DNA of 64,000 nt. It comes from Paragonimus westermani (lineage: Eukaryota; Platyhelminthes; Trematoda; Plagiorchiida; Troglotrematidae). Where the stretch lies: assembly GCA_008508345.1 (NCBI GenBank), contig QNGE01002351.1, forward strand, positions 1 to 64,000, written 5' to 3'. Positions within the stretch are counted from its first letter, which is position 1. Each line of letters starts with the position of its first letter. The notes under the pieces are model-generated. The model saw only the letters and a program-made list of their open reading frames with translations. It searched no databases and was not told the origin of the DNA. Below are positions 57,241 to 64,000 of this stretch, piece after piece. The translations under genes were made by a program, and so were the position numbers.

Positions 57241-60200
57241 ATATGTCAGGAACACTGTTTTAGCGTATGGGTGTGTCCAGTTTAAAGAAGCCTGCTAACA
57301 TTTGCCTTTACTTGGCCGTCGACAGATTAAGTCATGCGCAGATGTAAAGCGCGTGTTTGGGATATCGAAGGGAGTCTTCAAATACGTTGGTCGACTTAAT
57401 ATTTAGAGCATGTTGAAGACAAGCTTGATGACTCACTGATGACGTTAGCAAGCTGTCGTCTACTGCATACTGCTTGGTGCTTGCTGTATGCCAGAAAGGC
57501 AGCGGTTGAAATCCCATTTCTTTCCATATTCTTCGACTTCCTCGTTTTAAATTTCTATTGTTGAATCTCCAAAACCGAAAAAATCCTCCGACGTATCTTG
57601 TGTTCTCAAACTGTCCAAAAGAAGTCCAGATGTGCGTGCGCTATCTTAGCTGCTTTGAGATATACATGCTTTATACAGGTTACTAGTAACACATAGCATC
57701 CGTTTATATTGTATGTATGTTTCATATAATAGATTACTATTCACCTGGTGACTTTTCGAGGGTAGATTTGAGTGATTCGAAAACGGTTAATGTAAATTAG
57801 CCAATTAATCTTAGTAGACTAGAATATCGTTCGGAGCTGTGTTTGTACAGCAATCGTTACACCGTGAAGTTGAGCGGCCTTACTTTACGGATGACTATTG
57901 TGTAAAACATTCGTAGTAAACATATTCGTTAGTGAAAATATGTGCAAACATGGTGCAGTCAGGCAATTTGTTTCGCATTTCGCCTATCGTGTCTAGTAAA
58001 GTAGTGATTTCGTTTTTTCAAAACTCATTTCGAATGGGCTGGTGCCTACCTAAAGATGACAGGGCATCGCCTAGTCAATGTTGACCAATCAAGAAAAGGG
58101 CGTCTACGCCAAAATCTTCCTATAGTTTCAGTAAAATATTAAATCAGCAAATGGGCGTGGAAGGTTTGGTTGTTTGATGTACGCAAGAAAACTCACATGG
58201 CGCCGACTGGGAGACGAGCCGTCCTCATCAGCTTTTGCTCGGCTGCACAGATTTAATAACTGGGTAAAAACCGAAGAATTATAACATATTTTGTCTGACT
58301 GTCTGAAAGTCACCAATTACCACTTGGAGATCGTCAGCTCAATGCTTGCTGACCGCGTTAATGACCAGTTGGTTCCGAATGAAATTGACCCAACGTGGTA
58401 AACCACGTTTATAGACGTGAAATTCTGTACATTACGTAGTGGCAACGTGACCGCTCCTCACATACTACTTGACATGGCTGTGGTTGTATCATTTCGTCAA
58501 ACTAGAAAATAAAATAAACACTTCGTTGTCTGAGTATTAAACCTTTGTTTTCAATCGATGAGTTCGTCGTCAACAGCACACAGGCTAGAACATAAGGTCG
58601 TGCCCCAACTTTACCGGTGAATTTCATTGGTGACCGTCAAATCTTGTCATACGAAATGTTGACAAACAACCCGTGTTGGACGCTGTTTTTAGCAGGCCCA
58701 TCGGCTTAGCGCATCATCGTGGCTCCACCAAATTTAGTTCGCTTATCGCAGTCAGCTAGACCGTTGAATAACACTGTGGGCTTGATATCAGTGTAAGTAA
58801 ATTACAAAACCATTCTAACATGAAGGTACATTTTTGTGAAAGATAGATATTCGTTAGCAAGGTGAAAGCTTAGTGTTGAGTAGAGCGTTATTCTATCTGA
58901 CATCCCCATGCTCTATGAAGTTCACCAGTCAGCTCAAAATTCAGATAAGATGACGCAGACCGTCTGTGTTAATGAAACTAGGCAGTACAACTTTCTTTCA
59001 GCATACACTTAACTTTCAGTTTGTATAAACCATTCTGTGTTGGTTCGCTGTTACAAGATGTGCGATAAATAAGCAGTTTTAAATTGAGTGAAAGAAGAAC
59101 TGCTTATCTACTGATAGCAAGGATCACCTTCACAAAAACTCTGACCCACCCAAATCAAATAATGCGTATCCGTTGGTTTTGCATACAGACATTAAGGTAT
59201 GTGAGTGACACAAATTACAACACACTGGAACGATGGGGAACAGAAACTAACACAGAAAACGCACAATGAGTTTTTCAGTGGGAAAGACATTCCCACAACT
59301 ACTGGAAAAAGCAACTGGCGGTTTAAAGTTGTAAGAGTTCAGTCCATTTTTTGTGTTCCAGAAGTAAGATATGTCCATGAAACAGGTTAATGAAAGGCGG
59401 ACGTTAATGCGTAGTAAACAAAAACCCGCTTCTTGCCTGGCTAAGAAATTTTGCAGAACGTTTTGAGGTAGCTTCGATAGGAAACCTGGTGCAACTGACC
59501 GATCTGCCATCAACTACCGTACATTAGGTTATTACAGCACCAGCCGTTGGATCCCGCGTTGACAATTCATCCAAACTATCTTGCCAGCAAATGTTTTGTG
59601 TGTAAGGGAATGCGGTAGGAATTTTGGCGTTTGGTAAGATAAATCTTCAAATTGCCAGCCCAATTAAAACGGCGCGTCCTACGCCTGTTAGCCATTTGCA
59701 ATTGAATGATAGATAAACTGCTAATTTTTGAGGCTTGTACGAACGGAATGTACTATCTGCGTTCATTAGCCAAGAAGTTGGGTTGGTTGTGAGTCTCACT
59801 CGGAGTTCTCCGCTAATTGTGTTGACTTGCCTCAACTTCACTTAATACGGTTGTGCTTGTCACATAAATCGATAAATTAAGCTGATTTATGTTCGAGAGG
59901 GCACGCGTCGGTCGAGATCATCGCTTCCTTTCCGTGGTCACTCAGTTTGTCATTGAAGTGAAATATGAGGAGAGGGGATCAAAACAAACAGGCTCGATGT
60001 TCTTGGTTGTATAACATCATAATCATCATTTGGTTAACAACTGACTGTATTGTAGCAGTGAGTTGGATACCACTCAGGAAGAATATAAAAATGGCAACGG
60101 TTACAAACTAACACTGATCACAAAACACTTTCACCCGGGCAGAAAAGAGACACACTTTGCTGAGGGTTAAACTTTTGTTTATTCCGATTATTCATAAACG

Positions 60201-61329
60201 TTGAACATGTAGCTGATGTATAAAATACGAGTCAGGACAAAGACTGATCAAACGTTCATGAACTAACTTTAAGTACTGTGAAAACAAGATCACAAAAACT
60301 CACTCATCTACTTCGGTCAGGTTCCTTTTTCTGCGATTTTGGAATGTGGCATTATTGTGATAACATCTTTTTTCTGACTTCTGTTTCATGTGGGCTACTT
60401 TTTGGTAACGGAAGCTTTGATTTTATCAGGCAATATTTATACTTTGCTTATACTGGGGATACTCGTAAATTCCTTTGAAAGAAACCCGTTGAGTATCCAC
60501 TTGGCCGGGGATGATATTATCCTTTCTTTGTCGGTTTCCTTTAAGTTGAACTGGTCAAGAGTTTTTTTATCATTGATATATCGGTCTGGAAAACGTTTTT
60601 GTGAGTTTCTTTTGACGCTGTGTATAACTGTGTTTTGTGATTGTATTCAGTATCAGTCGGTTATACCGTTTTTTCCGTAGCTCCCTGAGAACAACATTGC
60701 TTTGGGCGGATTCCTACAAATGTGAATGATCGCTTGTTCAGATGGATCCGATTCGTGACCTGTTTCTCTTCCTTTCACCGAATCAATCTAGAGGTTTTCC
60801 GATTGTCAATTATTTGTTTGTTCATGGTTTTTAATTCAGCTAACAAGTTTTTGTTGTGCTTTCGACTTCCACGCATACATGATTGTTTCGACCAAGGGAC
60901 ATTCTGAAACATTCTGGTTATTATTTGTAAACCAAAAACAGATTCATTATTTTCAAGTTATGGGTGAATCCAGTCACCTGCGGAGCATGTTTCTGATCAC
61001 TTGGTCTTCAGGTTTAAGCGGCTATACTAAGTCACACTAGATGGTACACACTGATCAGTATAACGACAGGGATACAATGTCGTTGTCGCATATGTCGATA
61101 TTGATGGGTGTCTTTCTTGTTTCCGTTGCACTAATCTACAGTGTCTTCGGAACATTACGTTCCATTTATCCAGCAACACGGCAAAAAGGCACACATTGTG
61201 AAATATAAGCAGTTCGTTTATTCGTATCAGTTTATTGCATAAATAATTCGGTTATACAGCTTAACAGCATGGCAACAAAGCTATGAAATGGACAAACAAC
61301 ACATCGGAACAATCAGGGCTGAGTCAACG
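57241..61329. other. No recognised gene or element
   Basis: Frames up to 96 codons. One (60,390-60,680, plus) contains LAGDDIILS, superficially like an RT YADD box, but flanking RT blocks are missing. A hammerhead-type half-motif occurs at 58,203-58,248. Just below 61,330 the minus strand reads caataaactg, a possible poly(A) signal of Penelope copy 5. Confidence 0.35.
58203..58248 (-). ncRNA. Hammerhead-like relic
   Basis: On the minus strand CTGATGA is followed by GGACG, loop GCU, CGUCU (five pairs, one G-U), as in stem II, and the motif is bracketed by GCCGA and UCGGC, which pair as a closing stem. The second core box GAAA is replaced by CCCAG, so it cannot be an active ribozyme as written. 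It may be the decayed terminal motif of another Penelope-like copy. Confidence 0.3.
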
Positions 61330-61700
61330 GTTCCATCATTACAGCAACGAAATTACCTACGTCAACACATTTTGCCAACAGACGGCTGACGCGTGACGCT
61401 GGAGTTACAACGTCCCGAAATACGCTGACACTCCTCAGATTGCGTTTGCACAGCAGGACCAAAACCGAAGTGACTTGGGCACTCACATGACCCGTTACAA
61501 TTGAGTGTTTCGCGGCCGGATTACTGTTCGGGTGTTGGTATGCTGATGCACGTTCAGTCGTTGTCTACACCAACCACTTGAGGATGTGCTCCACCTTCCT
61601 CTGTCGTAAGTTTCGACCCATTTGGCCAATATGTGAGTCGCCGCAACATCAGGTGAACTGGTGGTTGAAACGAGAGTGCCTGAGTTTTCCGGGGAGGAAC
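61330..61700 (-). pseudogene. Linker and GIY-YIG endonuclease remnant, Penelope copy 5
   Basis: In the phase shifted from the 84-codon open frame at 61495-61749, the minus strand reads SHIGQMGRNLRQRKVEHILK and WLV, corresponding to Y-I-G-R-T-x-R-x-L-x-x-R-x-x-E-H-x-x-K-W-L. Then AAKHSIVTGHVSAQV and VLLCKRNLRSV match the H-x-x-x-x-GH and F-x-V-L-x-x-x-RN-x-x-L blocks. The first tyrosine is replaced by H. The linker reads LLIATRTISRQCPDRSSPEN. Confidence 0.75.
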
Positions 61701-62320
61701 GATCTGGGCATTGGCGACTTATCGTGCGAGTAGCGATTAATAAGCGCATTTTTGTTGCTCTATACGTGCGATCACTAGAAGATTTTAATTCCCCGTTTAG
61801 AACAGTAACGAATGTTGGTCAAAACATGCTTTCTCGGCGATGATTGTGATCAAGATGTGGCCACTCGCTCCTTGAAGTGATTTCCGACGAGCCTGATCGG
61901 AAACCCTTCGGCAAGCAGAACACTCAAGAGCTCCTTTCCGAACTGTGGACGGTCAGCCGTGCACAATTTCTTTGCTCGATGAAATAACATTCGCATTGCA
62001 GTCCGTTTGTAAACCACAAACGCAAATGAAGGGAAGTAGGGAAACTGATCACTCTGTGAGGAGTTCCGATGAACAGACTGGCTAATCGTACTGTCTAAGC
62101 ATTCAGTAAAAAGGACATATACTAATGATAGTGAGTTAACAAACTCTTGTTCATGGGTGACATTTCGATTTGGATGAGTGGAGTTAAACTGCCCTAAATA
62201 GGTTGTGAAATGAACAAAGACGTTGAATCATACAGTGCCAACGACATACCGTTTTTACAGGAAATAACAGTCGATGCGGCCCGATAGTTCACCTTCAACC
62301 CTTCCAGAGAAAATATCAGT

Positions 62321-62707
62321 CTATTTTGGATTCAGCGGACTGCCTATTGCTACATCACTGACTTGTTTGTAAGCATTCAAATCCAATATTTTCTTAAAAC
62401 ACGTAGGAATCAAATCTTTGAGGTATTCTTCAGAAATAAACGAAACATCACATATGTACATGAAATTACACAAATTGTCAACTATTTCATGTAAAGGTTC
62501 TTTTATGAATGGTGAGTCAGTTTCAGCTGAGTACATCTTCAGTGCGGAACTTGTCGAATTATTCTGCAAACTATCAGATAACTGAAAGGAATCTTCCAAT
62601 GAACGGGAGTTACGGGTTGTACGAATTAAATTAAAAATCTCGTCTGGCCATTGAATAAGTTTTTGGTCCACTGAATCATCCATGACAACAATAGGCCTGA
62701 AGAGCAT
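62321..62707 (-). pseudogene. RT fingers and first palm block, Penelope copy 5
   Basis: A 128-codon frame with LFRPIVVMDDSVDQKLIQWP, SLEDSFQLSDSLQNN, SAETDSPFIKEPLHEIVDNL and VSDVAIGSPLNPK. These match the PLRPI, the F-x-L-x-x-x-L, the SFDVxSLFTNVPLHETVD and the QIDGVAMGSP blocks. Catalytic D in DV is changed (AETD), and IDGVAMGSP has become SDVAIGSP. Confidence 0.88.
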
Positions 62708-62787
62708 ACCTCTATTTGGTAATTCGGGTGGCTATTTTTGACGTACGGGTCCCAGTCTATTTCAACTGTCTATACCGCCGCTCACCT

Positions 62788-62801
62788 ACATATATATATA
62801 T
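62788..62801. repeat. Short (TA)n microsatellite
   Basis: About seven alternating units inside the Penelope copy 5 region, probably a later expansion within the decayed element. Confidence 0.8.
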
Positions 62802-63010
62802 GCATCGAAAAAATTTGCGGTTCACCTGAAATTTTTTACCACTGGAATTCCATCTGGCTTACGGTTAGCTTTGACCTACCTTTCATCAGCCAGGGCGATG
62901 TGCGTTTTCATCGCATAATCGCATAATCGCTTTATTCAAGATTACAACGTCAGTATCGTTATCTGGTTTTCGAAATACCATCTCCTGCATCTGTCTCAGT
63001 TGTCTGAAGG

Positions 63011-63430
63011 TCACATAAAGTTCACAGAATAGACAGCAGTGTTAAAAGTGAGTGACGGTATAAGATAATGCGAAACATTAGAAATTTTATTACGAAACCA
63101 ACCGGCAATTTCCGGCAAAGTTAGGGGCAACTCTTTCAGCTGGTCGTGTAAATCTTCAAACTTAACTTCAGCCGTTAGCTGGTTGGCTTCATTCGGCAAA
63201 GGTTTGAATTTTATGCGGAAATAAAGTAATTCTAGCTGTGGTCGCGTATGCTGCTTACTTGATAAGTTGTGTACACATTTCATGGCATCACTGGGGTAAT
63301 TGGATTTGCTGTTGGTATGATCCAACGAATTTTGGAAACTCTGATTCGTTCTAGTCGCGATTTTCTTGACGGTATCCACGGCGGAGTTCTCGAACTCTAT
63401 ACGGCCTACAAGAGTAAGGTCAGCCAGCAC
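63011..63430 (-). pseudogene. N-terminal region, Penelope copy 5
   Basis: A 139-codon frame with SDAMKCVHNLSSKQ, PQLELLYFRIKFKPLP and NQLTAEVKFEDLHDQLKELP. The N-L-S-x-x-x-L-x-x-x-Q-x-x-x-L-x-x-G-L-K-F-x-P-x-P pattern is the conserved start of Penelope proteins, ahead of the RT. The minus-strand frame at 63,420-63,641 overlaps it and may continue the protein upstream. Confidence 0.75.
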
Positions 63431-63660
63431 AATAACAGTGTTTTTGAGTCTTTATGGACTCGTGGAAATTTTCGCCAGCCATCTCAATGTGGGGAATAGC
63501 CAGTCTGACGAAATTTTCGTCACTGTTCTGCAGTTTTTCTCTCAACGGATTTCTCAGGAAGTCGGATGGAAAAACGACCGGACCGAGTACATACCTGATA
63601 GAATCTAATTCGAGTCCTTTCACCCAACGTTTATACCCCACTGTTAACGATCGATTCAGA

Positions 63661-64000
63661 CCCCGTGTAGTGTATAGGGTTAGGAAGGGTAGCTGTGCAA
63701 CTTATCTGACCGAATGGCATTGTGAAGTGGTCCGCTTGGTGACTAGTGCAGAGTTCTAGTCTATTTTGACGTAATTAATGCAGACCAACTCTAATGCACC
63801 GCGGTAGACGTTGAGCGCGGTTTTGTGTACCCTTCACCAGTGTTTATTGCCCATGTTTTTTCATTTACACGAGAACAGTGCACGAGGAGTGCGCACGGAA
63901 TCTGGCTTTATGAAACCAAATGGCTGCTATTTGAATCTACCGGAAAGACGCTAAGCTGAGACAGCATTGTTGTTTACGGATTCTTCACCGTTGAAAATAA
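63661..64000. other. No recognised gene
   Basis: The last 340 bases lie 5' of Penelope copy 5 and could include its terminal repeat, but no promoter or hammerhead boxes were found. Confidence 0.35.

Larger units (their letters stand above)
61330..63660 (-). mobile_element. Penelope-like element, copy 5 (near full length, decayed)
   Basis: This is the longest copy. Minus-strand order: an N-terminal region with CVHNLSS and LELLYFRIKFKPLP (63,011-63,430), NRGMLFRPIVV, SAETDSPFIKEPLHEIVDNL (palm start), VSDVAIGSPLNPK (family IDGVAMGSPLSP), DIFSGRVEGEL, KRYVVGTV in place of YVDDT, NSTHPNRNVTHEQEFVNS, then DSTISQSVH, DQFPYFPSFAF and HRAKKLCTADR (thumb), the linker (IATRTISRQCP) and the endonuclease to about 61,330. 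The catalytic aspartates are lost, as are the frames between blocks. The N-terminal block shows that it was not strongly 5'-truncated. Confidence 0.9.

Noticed and set aside
1764..59614. Shared gtaagggaatgcgg at about 1,765 and 59,603
   Set aside because: Fourteen bases with unlike flanks; expected by chance.
60390..60680. LAGDDIILS as a possible RT catalytic box
   Set aside because: The blocks that should flank an RT palm are missing on both sides, so the four residues are likely chance.

Overview
The window looks like non-coding, repeat-laden DNA from an invertebrate animal, most probably a flatworm and perhaps a digenean trematode. The retroelement families support this: Penelope-like elements with GIY-YIG endonucleases, an RTE-clade LINE ending in a trinucleotide run, a CR1/Jockey-type LINE and tRNA-derived SINEs, one of which carries a hammerhead-like motif. 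The assignment to flatworms is inference; the sequence itself shows only the element families. No bacterial operons, rRNA, intact tRNA or CRISPR array were seen. Open frames are short (164 codons at most) and the longest is a retroelement relic.

Layout. 1-6.4 kb: nothing recognised apart from an assembly join (N at 351). 6.4-6.8 kb (-): a Penelope-type terminal region with a TATA-like box and a hammerhead-like fold. 8.4-8.5 kb (-): a tRNA-derived SINE. 15.4-17.5 kb (+): a tentative six-exon gene of unknown function, built only from splice signals and phase. 17.8-19.6 kb (-): a decayed RTE-type LINE with most of its reverse transcriptase (RT) and an (ATC)n 3' end. 20.1-21.4 kb (-): Penelope copy 1. 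24.2 kb (-): SINE. 25.6-25.8 kb (+): a second promoter/hammerhead-like block. 32.0-33.95 kb (-): Penelope copy 2, the most legible. 36.3-36.5 kb (-): SINE whose tRNA head is followed by a near-complete hammerhead fold. 40.3-41.6 kb (-): Penelope copy 3. 48.5 kb (-): possible SINE. 55.5-56.4 kb (+): CR1/Jockey-type RT relic abutting the endonuclease of Penelope copy 4 (56.4-56.8 kb). 61.3-63.7 kb (-): Penelope copy 5, the longest.

All copies are broken by stops and frameshifts, so they are fossils. They record repeated insertion by at least three non-LTR classes plus SINEs that would have used a LINE's machinery. The five Penelope copies differ too much at the protein level to be one recent family. 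Between the elements lie long stretches, notably 41.6-55.5 kb, in which I recognise nothing; they may be intronic or intergenic DNA or older repeats. The most interesting signals are the hammerhead-like folds next to Penelope and SINE sequences.
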